From positions 1 to 40,814 of the forward strand of contig UCJD01000040.1 in assembly GCA_900472605.1 (NCBI GenBank): a stretch of 40,814 nucleotides of DNA, given 5' to 3'. The translations under genes and the position numbers were made by a program. The stretch's first letter is position 1. Each line of letters opens with the position of its first letter. Source of the DNA: Hyphomicrobiales bacterium (lineage in GTDB: Bacteria > Pseudomonadota > Alphaproteobacteria > Rhizobiales > Rhizobiaceae). Shown one piece after another: positions 24,210-32,300 of this stretch. The notes under the pieces are model-generated. The model searched no databases. It was not told where the DNA came from and saw only the letters and a program-made list of their open reading frames with translations.

Positions 24210-25121
24210 TCAGCGCTGCAGCAGCGCCATACGCTCCTCGTCCTCGTCGCGCTGGCGACCGCCGATCGCGGCGGAAACGCTGGCGATGAATGCGCCGACG
24301 AACAGTGACAAAGCACCGAACAGCGCCACGGCCGAGGCCGTCTTGCGGGCGGTATCCGCCGCCTTCTGCGCCGCCACCTTGGTTTCGTCGATCCGCTTCA
24401 GCACCGCGTCCACGCGGGCCTTGGCATCGGTTGCGGACAGCCCGGTGCGCGCTGCGACGACCTGCTCAACATAGGCCTGGTCATCAGCCGAAAGCTTGCC
24501 ATCGACGAAGCCGTTGACCAGAACCCGCGTCACCTGCGCACTGACAGCTTCATCGCTCTGGTTGCCGGCAGCAGGCGCGGTATTTGCCGGGCGCAGAAGC
24601 GCATCGGTAAAGTAGGCCGGCGAGAAGCCGCCGCTCGCACCGTCGCTGGCACTAGCAGCCGTTGCCGCACCCGCAGCGCCGACGGCGCCAACGGCTGTGG
24701 CAGTCGCCTGTGTTCCGGTGCTGACGATCGACGAAAGCGCCGAACCAAGCACGCTGGCAACGATCACGGTTGCTAGCGCCCAGGCGAGGAAGCCATGCGC
24801 GGTGTCGCGGAAGAACACCTCGTAAGTGTGCACGCCGACCCATTTTGTGCGGAGCCGGCCCGTCAGATAGCCGCCGAGGCCAGCCGAAACCCACTGCACG
24901 ACGATCAGCCAGATGGCAGCAGTCGCCCCGACCGTAGTCAGCGAGGCGCTGTCATGCGACCAAGGTGAAACCATGGTCAGCCCCAGGCCGGAGCCGATCA
25001 GCAGGAAGACCAGCGAGATCGCCGTGGCGGCCAGCGTGCCGGCAATGATCGGTCCCCAGCTGACGGCCGAGGACGATGATTCCAGTGGCGCATCGGCCAC
25101 GGTGGGGGAGGTAAACGACAT
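24210..25121 (-). CDS. Conserved rhizobial membrane protein (often mislabelled PhnA-like)
   Basis: 303 aa. Seen: MSFTSPTVADAPLESSSSAVSW start, membrane helices at about 24-50, 65-88, 105-135 and 262-285, a motif GGYLTGRLRTKWVGVHTYEV between helices 2 and 3, and a soluble acidic helical stretch (about 185-255; VNGFVDGKLSADDQAYVEQVV). The tail is charged (RQRDEDEERMALLQR). I recall relatives in Rhizobiales under the name PhnA-like, a label without functional basis. ATG 25121 follows AGGGGG; the frame can begin at a GTG two codons earlier. It starts nine bases after the 25-aa ORF and is likely co-translated. Membrane-stress role is inference. Confidence 0.75.
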   Translation of the reverse strand: MSFTSPTVADAPLESSSSAVSWGPIIAGTLAATAISLVFLLIGSGLGLTMVSPWSHDSASLTTVGATAAIWLIVVQWVSAGLGGYLTGRLRTKWVGVHTYEVFFRDTAHGFLAWALATVIVASVLGSALSSIVSTGTQATATAVGAVGAAGAATAASASDGASGGFSPAYFTDALLRPANTAPAAGNQSDEAVSAQVTRVLVNGFVDGKLSADDQAYVEQVVAARTGLSATDAKARVDAVLKRIDETKVAAQKAADTARKTASAVALFGALSLFVGAFIASVSAAIGGRQRDEDEERMALLQR

Positions 25122-25130
25122 CGCCACCCC

Positions 25131-25208
25131 CTAGTGCCAGAACAGCAGGATGATCAGGATCAGCGGAATCGGAACGCCCAGAAACCACAGCAAGATACCT
25201 CTACCCAT
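25131..25208 (-). CDS. 25-aa membrane miniprotein
   Basis: A 26-codon ORF: MGRGILLWFLGVPIPLILII, then LLFWH and stop. A single hydrophobic helix with Arg3 at the N-terminal side and His25 at the end. GGGAGG lies six bases before ATG 25208, a strong site that supports real translation. I recall similarly tiny MGRGILLW-type proteins in rhizobial genomes, but cannot verify. It lies nine bases before the PhnA-like membrane gene, so the two likely form an operon. It could be a small regulator or subunit of that protein. Confidence 0.7.
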   Translation of the reverse strand: MGRGILLWFLGVPIPLILIILLFWH

Positions 25209-25277
25209 CGTAACCTCCCGTCAGCACGGCTGACTTATCGTTTTGCTCGAAGCCGCGTCATGCGCGGGTTCTCACAA

Positions 25278-25302
25278 AACCGTCAACGGCACTGATTGTT
25301 CC
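25278..25302 (-). promoter_or_regulatory. Possible EcfG-type promoter of the miniprotein operon
   Basis: On the minus strand GGAAC (25298-25302) and GGTT (25278-25281) are 16 bases apart: one mismatch to the GGAAC-N16-CGTT consensus. It is ~70 bases before the 25-aa ORF and its -35 element overlaps the foot of the hairpin at 25301-25340. Confidence 0.4.
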
Positions 25303-25340
25303 TAACGCGATGAGAAATTTGCGTTTCTCGTCGCGTTAGG
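25301..25340. terminator. Long hairpin after the mutY operon
   Basis: CCTAACGCGA (25301-25310) pairs with TCGCGTTAGG (25331-25340) and, after one mismatch, GAGAAA with TTTCTC, leaving a six-base loop: 16 pairs in total. It lies 15 bases after the end of the NTF2-like gene on the minus strand and probably terminates that operon. There is no long T run, so it could also be an mRNA-stabilising or repeat structure. Confidence 0.6.
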
Positions 25341-25354
25341 CGGAAGGGCATGGT

Positions 25355-25720
25355 TTAGAACGCCTGATAGTCCTTCACATCCACCCGCGTCACGCGGCCG
25401 TCTTCGTTGAAGGTGATCGTTTCCTCGCCTTCGCGCACCAGCGGCTTGCCGGTCTTGCTGTGAGTGGCGCGCACCGACCATACGGCGCGTCCTGCATAGG
25501 GGCTGACGCGCTCGACAAGCGTGTTGAACGCCGTCTGGTCGGGATAATCGTCGAAATATTTGCGGAACGCCGCCATGATCTCGTCGCGGCCGGAAAGACT
25601 GCCGACGCCGTTCGAGACATAGGTCGCGTCCTCGGCGAAATAGTCCTCGATCATTTGATAATCGAGCCTGTTGATCGCGTCGTGAAACAGCGTGATTTCC
25701 TTGACCGGATCGAATGCCAT
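25355..25720 (-). CDS. NTF2/SnoaL-like protein
   Basis: 121 aa with the SnoaL-like cone fold. Seen: ITLFHDAINRLDYQMIEDYFAEDATYVSNGVGSLSGR (split here: DAINRLDYQMIEDYFAED, ATYVSNGVGSLSGRDEI), FRKYFDDYPDQ and FNEDGRVTRVDVKDYQAF. Such proteins are isomerases, lyases or binding proteins, and the substrate is not evident. The frame extends into the HAD gene, but ATG 25720 starts two bases after the HAD stop (TGA-CC-ATG), giving a normal single domain and tight coupling. Third gene of the mutY operon. Confidence 0.85.
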   Translation of the reverse strand: MAFDPVKEITLFHDAINRLDYQMIEDYFAEDATYVSNGVGSLSGRDEIMAAFRKYFDDYPDQTAFNTLVERVSPYAGRAVWSVRATHSKTGKPLVREGEETITFNEDGRVTRVDVKDYQAF

Positions 25721-25722
25721 GG

Positions 25723-26331
25723 TCAGACCCTCACGCCACGTTCTGCAAGATCGGCGCGCAGTTGCTCGGCGCCGGTGAAGAGCACCGCGTCCCATCCCGC
25801 CTTCTTGGCGCCTTCGACGTTGGGCGCCGAATCGTCGATGAAGATCGTCGCCGCCGGGTTGAGACCGAAGCTCTCGGTGTGCGCTTGGTAGATCGCGATG
25901 TCCGGCTTGATCAGGCCGATATCGCCGGAAACGGTGACGCCGCGCGGCTTGGTCAGGAAGGGGAAGCGCACCTGCGCCTCGCGGAACGTGTCGGAGGCGA
26001 AGTTGGTGAGCATCGTCACGTCGCGGTCCTCGGCGATCAGCCCTTCCATGATCGCGACGCTGTCGTCGTAGGAATGCGACACCATCTCGTGCCAGTGCTT
26101 GCGGAAGGCGCGGATGTTGGTCTCATGATCAGGATGCTTTTCGATCAGCAGCACCTCGGCATCCGCCCATGTGCGGCCGCGGTCCTGCTCGATGTTCCAG
26201 TCGTGGGTGCAGACATTGTCGAAGAACCACTGCCGTTCGCCAGCATCCGGAATGATACGGCTGAAGGGAATGTTCGGGTCGTAATGGATAAGAACTTTTC
26301 CGATATCGAAAACGATGTGGTCAATAGGCAT
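25723..26331 (-). CDS. HAD-superfamily hydrolase (YihX-like)
   Basis: 202 aa. Seen: motif I HIVFDIGKVLIHYDP with nucleophile Asp9, motif II MLTNFAS, motif III with Lys in GLIKPDIAIYQ, motif IV ATIFIDDSAPNVEGAKKAGW. The second Asp of the usual DxD is replaced by Gly (DIG), as in YihX and epoxide-hydrolase N-terminal-domain relatives (DLGNV type), so the phosphatase mechanism may be altered. Starts three bases after the mutY stop and ends two bases before the NTF2-like start. Substrate unknown; the neighbourhood suggests a link to nucleotide or oxidative-damage metabolism, but this is inference. Confidence 0.88.
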   Translation of the reverse strand: MPIDHIVFDIGKVLIHYDPNIPFSRIIPDAGERQWFFDNVCTHDWNIEQDRGRTWADAEVLLIEKHPDHETNIRAFRKHWHEMVSHSYDDSVAIMEGLIAEDRDVTMLTNFASDTFREAQVRFPFLTKPRGVTVSGDIGLIKPDIAIYQAHTESFGLNPAATIFIDDSAPNVEGAKKAGWDAVLFTGAEQLRADLAERGVRV

Positions 26332-26334
26332 TGA

Positions 26335-27429
26335 TCATTCCCTGGACTGTTGAAACGCGCGTGGAATAGCCGAAGTGATCGCTTTTTTCATGACTGTGGG
26401 CAATGCCTGGGCGTCAAGATTTGTAACCGGCTCCCACCATCCGTCATCCCCTTCGATCCTGGCGGGGATCGCCACGCGCCAGATCGACAGCCTGAGCTCG
26501 AAATGCGTGAACACATGGGTGACGGTGCCGGATGGCTGCCAATCCGCCGCGAATGGGGCCGCCTCCGCGGAGGTCTCGCCGTCGATACGCGCCGTCCAGC
26601 CCGTCGTCGGCACCTCGGTCATGCCGCCGAGCAACCCGCTCTCGATCCTGCGCCTGAGGAGGATCTCGCCGTCCGATGTGACGGCCACAAAGGCGGCGCC
26701 GACACGGATGGGCTTAGTCTTCTTCGGCGCTTTGACCGGGAAATGCTCGGGATCGTGAAGCGCCAGCGCCTCGCACGACCCGTTGAAGGGACAGAGCGCG
26801 CAGGCGGGCCGCTTCGGCGTACAGATCGTGGCGCCGAGATCCATCATCGCCTGGGCGAAATCGCCCGGCCGGTCGGATGGCGTCAACAGTCCCACCTTCT
26901 GCTTCATTAACGGCTTGGCTGCGGGCAGCGGCGTCGAAATCGCATAAAGCCGGGAGATCACCCGCTCGATATTGCCGTCCATCACGGATGCCTGCCGGTT
27001 GAACGCGATCGCGGCCACCGCGGCGGCCGTGTAATCGCCGATCCCTGGCAGCGCCTTCAGCCCTTCCTCCGTGTCGGGAAACACGCCTGAATGCTCGCGC
27101 GCCACCGCCTCGGCGCATTTCTTCAGGTTGCGCGCACGGGCGTAATAGCCAAGCCCTGCCCATGCCGCCATCACGTCCTCGCTAGGTGCTGCGGCAAGAT
27201 CATCAACCGTCGGCCAGCGCGAGAGGAATTTCAAGAAATAGGCTTTGACCGCCGGCACCGTTGTCTGCTGCAGCATCACTTCCGACAGCCACACATGATA
27301 GGGATCAGGCTTGATCCCGCGGCTCGCCATCGGCGGCGAAACGCGCCAGGGCAGGTCACGGTGATGGCGATCGTACCAGTCGAGTAGGGGCTTTGCTGAG
27401 GGGGCGGTCGGGGTCTTTGAGGTCATCAT
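26335..27429 (-). CDS. mutY: A/G-specific adenine glycosylase
   Basis: 364 aa; removes adenine mispaired with 8-oxoguanine in DNA repair. Seen: catalytic Glu50 in WLSEVMLQQTTV, helix-hairpin-helix LPGIGDYTAAAVAAIAF (about 127-143), catalytic Asp151 in VMDGNIERV, the 4Fe-4S ligands C203-x6-C210-x2-C213-x5-C219, and a C-terminal NUDIX-like 8-oxoG-recognition domain (LLRRRIESGLLGGMTEVP, VTHVFTHFEL). Start ATG 27429 or 27426; no clear ribosome-binding site. First of three tightly packed genes (gaps of 3 and 2 bases) and divergent from the DciA-like gene. Confidence 0.96.
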   Translation of the reverse strand: MMTSKTPTAPSAKPLLDWYDRHHRDLPWRVSPPMASRGIKPDPYHVWLSEVMLQQTTVPAVKAYFLKFLSRWPTVDDLAAAPSEDVMAAWAGLGYYARARNLKKCAEAVAREHSGVFPDTEEGLKALPGIGDYTAAAVAAIAFNRQASVMDGNIERVISRLYAISTPLPAAKPLMKQKVGLLTPSDRPGDFAQAMMDLGATICTPKRPACALCPFNGSCEALALHDPEHFPVKAPKKTKPIRVGAAFVAVTSDGEILLRRRIESGLLGGMTEVPTTGWTARIDGETSAEAAPFAADWQPSGTVTHVFTHFELRLSIWRVAIPARIEGDDGWWEPVTNLDAQALPTVMKKAITSAIPRAFQQSRE

Positions 27430-27523
27430 TTGCCGTGCGGAGGGGAAGTGCCCTATACTTGGCGAAGCATTGTCGCCCGATCAAGGCGGCGGCGCCCGAT
27501 AGCGGCGGCATCCGAAGGTTTCC

Positions 27524-28012
27524 ATGAGTTATCCACGCAAAGGTGAAAAACAAATCTCCGAACTGGCCAACGGCCTGATTGACCCCGTGCTCGCCAAGCG
27601 CGCCGGAATCAATACGGCGCTGCTCGGCTCCTGGGACGAGATCGCCGGCGAAGATTTCGCCGATTGCACCCGCCCGGAAAAGATTGCCTGGGCGCGCGGC
27701 GGCGATGACGGCAATTTCCGCCCCGGCGTGCTCACCATCGCCTGCGAGGGCGCACGCGCGCTGTTTCTCACCCATGCGCAGGGCGAGCTCATCCAGCGCA
27801 TCAACAGCTTCTTCGGCTTTTCCGCCGTCCACCAGATCCGCATCGTCCAGAAGCCGGTCTCCCAGGCGCACAAGCGCTCCCGCACCCCACCGCCGCTGAA
27901 AGGCGAGGCGGCCCGCCGGCTGGAGGGGATGATGGAGGGTATCGACAATGAGAAGCTGCGCGAGGCGGTGAAGCGACTGGGCACGGCGGTGTTGGGGAAG
28001 AAGGGGCGGTAG
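27524..28012 (+). CDS. DUF721/DciA-like protein
   Basis: 162 aa. Seen: ISELANGLIDPVLAKRAGIN, LLGSWDEIAGEDFADCTRPEKI (WxxIvG-like core), GVLTIACEGARALFLTHAQGELIQRIN and FFGFSAVHQIRIVQ. This is the DUF721 (DciA) fold; DciA proteins help load the replicative helicase DnaB in bacteria lacking DnaC. Here an added Lys/Arg/Pro-rich C-terminal tail follows the domain. GAAGG precedes ATG by five bases. A role in replication is known for the family but not shown for this variant. Confidence 0.87.
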   Translation: MSYPRKGEKQISELANGLIDPVLAKRAGINTALLGSWDEIAGEDFADCTRPEKIAWARGGDDGNFRPGVLTIACEGARALFLTHAQGELIQRINSFFGFSAVHQIRIVQKPVSQAHKRSRTPPPLKGEAARRLEGMMEGIDNEKLREAVKRLGTAVLGKKGR

Positions 28013-28048
28013 ACATTTTACGGCTGCAAGCGTGCCGAGGAGATAAAA

Positions 28049-28228
28049 ATGTCAAACAACCGGTCATTTGGCACAACAGGCGAGACTCCGCCTCTTTCGG
28101 ATGAGGTGATGCGTAGAAAAATTCGCGAAGCAATCGACGACCCAAGCGATGATATCGATGCCGACGTTGTTTTCGATCGCATCGAGCGTCGCCATGCTGA
28201 GCGCATGAGACGCGAGAGCAAGGATTGA
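28049..28228 (+). CDS. 59-aa putative orphan antitoxin-like protein
   Basis: A 60-codon ORF with a very good ribosome-binding site (GAGGAG, six bases before ATG 28049). The protein is polar and highly charged: PLSDEVMRRKIREAIDDPSD, then DADVVFDRIERRHAERMRRE. The IREAIDDP and VFDRIERRHAERM segments recall the C-terminal part of ParD-like antitoxins, but no partner toxin follows: 28229-28393 has no ORF with a start site. GC content is visibly lower than flanking genes. Function is a guess; the coding call rests on the ribosome-binding site and codon structure. Confidence 0.6.
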   Translation: MSNNRSFGTTGETPPLSDEVMRRKIREAIDDPSDDIDADVVFDRIERRHAERMRRESKD

Positions 28229-28393
28229 ACTCCGCCTTCCGCGCCAAATAAAATCAAGAGTTGCTTGCCAGTCTGGCCCCTTCGTCCCATCAAGGTCACA
28301 ATTGTTTGAAGAAACTCGCTCATGCGTGCCTTGTTCGCGGCCGTCAGCCGTTATATCGCACTTCCAGCCGCTACTCTCATTTATGAGGAAATT

Positions 28394-29086
28394 ATGCAGA
28401 TGTCCGAAATGCAACTGACCAAGCGCCAGCTCCTGGGCGGCGTGGCTGCCGCGACCGCCGGCCTGGCGGTCTTCAGCAGCGCCAATGCGGCTGTGGAAAT
28501 TCCGAAATCCGACGGCGATGTCGATATGGCTGCCGTGCTGAAGCCGGGCGCGCTGCCAGAAATGGCGCTGGGCAAGGAAGACGCCAAGGTCACCATCGTC
28601 GAATACATGTCGATGACCTGCCCGCACTGCGCGCACTTCCACACCACCACTTTCGACGAGATCAAGAAGAAGTATGTCGACACAGGCAAGGCTCGCTTCA
28701 TCATCCGCGAATTCCCCTTCGACCCGCGCGCCGCAGCCGCCTTCATGCTTGCCCGCTGCAATCCGTCCAAGCCGGAAGACCTGAGCACGCCCGAGCAGTA
28801 TTTCCCGATGGTCTCGATGCTCTTCAAGCAGCAGCAGACCTGGGCCGCCGCCGAAGATGGCCGCGCAGCACTCCTCCAGATGTCCAAACTCGCTGGATTT
28901 AGTGAGGAAAGCTTTACGAAGTGCTTGACGAACCAGAAGCTGCTGGATGAAGTGAACGCGACGCGGGAACGGGGTTCCAAGGATTTCGGCGTCAACGCCA
29001 CACCGACTTTCCTCATCAACGGGAAGCGCTACTCTGGAGACATGTCGGTTGACATCATGTCGGCCCTTATCGACAGCCTGCTTTAA
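28394..29086 (+). CDS. DsbA family thiol:disulfide oxidoreductase
   Basis: 230 aa, exported. Seen: a signal peptide (LTKRQLLGGVAAATAGLAVF, then SSANA cleavage site), a thioredoxin fold with active site TCPHC in VEYMSMTCPHCAHFH (about residues 73-76), an inserted helical domain, and the cis-Pro region FGVNATPTFLINGKRY. It introduces or rearranges disulphides in periplasmic proteins; the signal has KR rather than RR, so Tat export is not assured. The frame begins at 28322, but ATG 28394 follows GAGGAA by three bases. It is followed by a strong terminator. In rhizobia this gene regularly sits before smc. Confidence 0.92.
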   Translation: MQMSEMQLTKRQLLGGVAAATAGLAVFSSANAAVEIPKSDGDVDMAAVLKPGALPEMALGKEDAKVTIVEYMSMTCPHCAHFHTTTFDEIKKKYVDTGKARFIIREFPFDPRAAAAFMLARCNPSKPEDLSTPEQYFPMVSMLFKQQQTWAAAEDGRAALLQMSKLAGFSEESFTKCLTNQKLLDEVNATRERGSKDFGVNATPTFLINGKRYSGDMSVDIMSALIDSLL

Positions 29087-29105
29087 GCTGAACCGTTCCT
29101 ATAAG

Positions 29106-29139
29106 ACGGGCGACGGCGGAAGCCGTGCGCCCGTTTTTT
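29106..29139 (+). terminator. Rho-independent terminator after dsbA-like gene
   Basis: ACGGGCG-ACGGC, GGAA loop, GCCGT-g-CGCCCGT, followed directly by six T residues: a textbook intrinsic terminator 19 bases after the stop codon. Confidence 0.92.
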
Positions 29140-29165
29140 CGTTGTCGGAGCATTTGCGCATGTGG

Positions 29166-29282
29166 CCCCCTCATCCGCCTGCCGGCACCTTCTCCCCGAT
29201 GGGGAGAAGGGGAAGTGCCTCAACCTCACCGATCCCTTCTCCCCACGGGGGAGAAGGTGGCCCGAAGGGTCGGATGAGGGGG
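29166..29282. repeat. Clover-leaf rhizobial palindromic repeat
   Basis: Outer arms CCCCCTCATCCG (29166-29177) and CGGATGAGGGGG (29271-29282) pair perfectly over 12 bp. Between them lie two near-identical perfect hairpins of CCTTCTCCCC/GGGGAGAAGG (29188-29210 and 29235-29257), each with a three-base loop. The three-stem layout is that of a rhizobial intergenic repeat family. It fills most of the gap between the dsbA-type terminator and smc. Confidence 0.85.
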
Positions 29283-29311
29283 GCACACCCGTTGCCTTCA
29301 AGGCCAACCGC

Positions 29312-32300
29312 ATGAAGTTCAACAAGCTCCGCCTCGTCGGCTTCAAATCCTTCGTCGAACCCGCTGAATTCGTCATCGAGCGCGGCCTGACCGGCGTCGT
29401 CGGGCCAAACGGCTGCGGCAAGTCCAATCTTGTCGAGGCGCTGCGCTGGGTGATGGGCGAGAACTCGTACAAGAACATGCGTGCATCCGGCATGGACGAC
29501 GTGATCTTCTCCGGCTCCGGCAATCGTCCCGCCCGCAACACCGCCGAGGTGGCGCTCTATCTCGACAATGCCGACCGCACGGCGCCGGCCGGCTTCAACG
29601 ACAGCGATGAGATCCAGGTCACCCGCCGCATCGAGCGCGAGCAGGGCTCGGTCTATCGCATCAACGGCAAGGAAAGCCGTGCCAAGGATGTGCAGCTGCT
29701 CTTCGCCGACGCCTCCACCGGCGCCCGCTCGCCGTCGATGGTCGGGCAGGGGCGCATTGGCGAGTTGATCTCCGCCAAGCCGCAGGCCCGGCGCCAGTTG
29801 CTGGAAGAGGCAGCCGGCATTTCCGGTCTGCATTCGCGCCGCCACGAGGCAGAGCTGCGCCTGCGCGCCGCCGAAAGCAATCTCGAGCGTCTCGACGACG
29901 TGACGTCGCAGCTCGAAAGCCAGATCGAGAGCCTGAAGCGCCAGGCCCGTCAGGCCAATCGTTTCAAGTCGCTCTCCGCCGATATCCGCGCCCGCGAGGC
30001 GATGCTGTTGCATATCCGCTGGGTGCAGGCCAAGGAGGCGGAAGCCGAGGCCGATAGCGCGCTCAACCAGGCCACCTCCATCGTCGCCGAAAAGGCGCAG
30101 ATGCAGATGGAGGCCGCCAAGTCTCAAGGCATATCGAGCCTCAAGCTCCCTGAACTGCGCGAGGGCGAAGCCCGCGCCGCTGCCGCCCTGCAGCGCCTGC
30201 AGATCGCCAAGACCCAGCTGGAAGAAGACGCCAACCGCATCCTGCGCCGTCGCGATGAGCTGACCCGCCGCCTGACGCAGCTTGCCGAGGATATCAGGCG
30301 CGAGGAGCGGCTCGTCGCCGACAATGCCGAAATCCTCCAGCGCCTCGATGCCGAGGAAGCCGAGATCAACGAGATCCTCGCCGATTCCGGCCGTTACGCG
30401 GAAGAGACACGCGAGGCCTTCGAGGAAGCAGCCGCCAGGCTTGCCGACAGCGAGCGCATCTTCACGGGTCTCACTGCCGAACGCGCCGAGGCCGCCGCCG
30501 GCCGCAACCAGCTCGAACGCGCCATCCGCGATCTCGCCGATCGCAAGATGCGCCTTGAGCGCCAGATGGATGAGGCCAATCGCGAGCTATCAGGGATCGG
30601 CGAACGCATCGCCACACTGCCCGATCCCGACGAGAAGCGCACTGTAGTCGAAGACGGGGAGGCCGCCGTGGCTGATGCCGAAGCGGCCATCCAGGCGGTC
30701 GAGCAGGCGCTGGCCTTGGCCCGCCAGACGGAAGCGATGTCGCGGGCGCCGGTCGATCAGGCCCGCGCCCAGCTGAACGCCATCGAGACCGAAGCGCGCA
30801 CCATTTCCCGCATGCTGGCATCCGGCGCCACTGCGGGCGAATTCGCGCCCGTGGCCGATGATCTCAAGGTCGATCGCGGCTTCGAGACCGCCGTGGGCGC
30901 TGCTCTTGGTGACGATCTCGAATCCCCGCTCGATGCCAAGGCGCCGGCCCACTGGTCGGGAAACGGCGATGGCGCGGCCGATCCGGCACTGCCGTCAGGC
31001 GTCACGCCGCTGATCGAACACGTTAGAGCCCCCGCCGCACTTACCCGCCGCCTCAAGCAGATCGGCCTCGTTTCCGACGCGGATGCGCCCGGCCTGATGC
31101 CGAGCCTCAAGCCCGGCCAGCGCCTCGTCACCCGCGATGGCGCCGTCTACCGCTGGGATGGCCATGTCACCGGCGCCGATGCGCCGAGTGCAGCAGCACT
31201 CCGTCTGGCGCAGAAGAACCGCCTGTCCGAGCTCGAGAGTGAAGCGTCCATCGCCCGCGACGTGCTGGCTGAAGCCGAAGAGCAGCTGGCGATAGCAGCC
31301 GAAGCCATCTCCGGCGAGGAGCAGCGCCTTACCGAGGCCCGCGACATTTCTCGCCTAGCCGCCCGGCACCTCGCCGAAGCGCGCGAGGCGCTGGCGGCTG
31401 CCGAGCGCGCCTCGGGCGATCTCATCCGCCGCCGCGATGTCATCGCCGAGGCCGTCAGCCAGCTGCAGAGCCAGCTTGAAGACATCGCCATCCAGGAAGA
31501 AAACGCCCGCATCGAACTCGACGACGCGCCTGATCTCTCCGCACTCGACGAACGCCTGCGGCTGCAGCAGGCCGATGTCGCCACCGATCGCGGAGCGCTT
31601 GCCGAAGCCCGCGCCCGCCACGAGAGCCTGAACCGCGAAAACGACGCCCGCCAGCGCCGCATCATCGCGATCGGCCAGGAGCGTGAGACCTGGCGCCAGC
31701 GCGCGGCGAGCGCCGAGGATCACATCGCCACGCTTCGCGACCGCGAGGAAGAAGCCCGCGAAGAAGCGGCCGATCTCGAGATGGCGCCGGACGAATTCGA
31801 CGACAAGCGCCGGGGCCTGCTGAACGAGCTGCAGAAGGCCGATGATAGCAGGCGCGCCGCCGCCGATCTGTTGGCGCAGGCCGAGCTGACGCAGCGCGAT
31901 GTCGATCACAAGGCGGCGATTGCGCTCTCCGAACTTGCCGAAAGCCGCGAACGCCGCGGCCGCGCCGAGGAGCGCCTGGTTTCGGCGCGTGAAAAGCGCG
32001 TGGAAACAGAGGCGCGCATCCGCGAGGCGCTGAACGTCGCGCCGCATGAAGCTTTCAGGCTCGCCGGTCTCGACGCCATGCAGGCGATGCCCGATCTGCG
32101 TGAGGTCGAGCGCGAATTGGAACGGCTGAAGATGGAGCGCGAGCGCCTCGGCGCCGTCAACCTGCGCGCCGAGGAAGAGCAGAAGGAGCTGAGCGACCGG
32201 CTGGCCGCGCTGATCAAGGAGCGCGACGACGTCATTGACGCGATCCGAAAGCTGCGCGGCGCCATCCAGAGCCTCAATCGCGAGGGCCGCGAGCGCCTGA

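Noticed and set aside
22916..24316. 466-codon antisense frame across ccrM
   Set aside because: Shadow of ccrM and the following terminators; no start site, no motifs.
28394..28480. Tat signal on the DsbA-like protein
   Set aside because: The n-region has TKRQLL, with KR rather than twin Arg; Sec export is more likely, and Tat use cannot be claimed.
29166..29282. Reading the paired hairpins upstream of smc as a CRISPR or attachment site
   Set aside because: Only two inner hairpins, no regular spacers and no integrase or cas gene; the symmetric outer arms identify a palindromic intergenic repeat.
29162..29311. N-terminal extension of smc through the repeat
   Set aside because: The extension translates the palindromic repeat; SMC proteins begin at MKFNKL, and length from 29312 equals the usual rhizobial 1153 aa.
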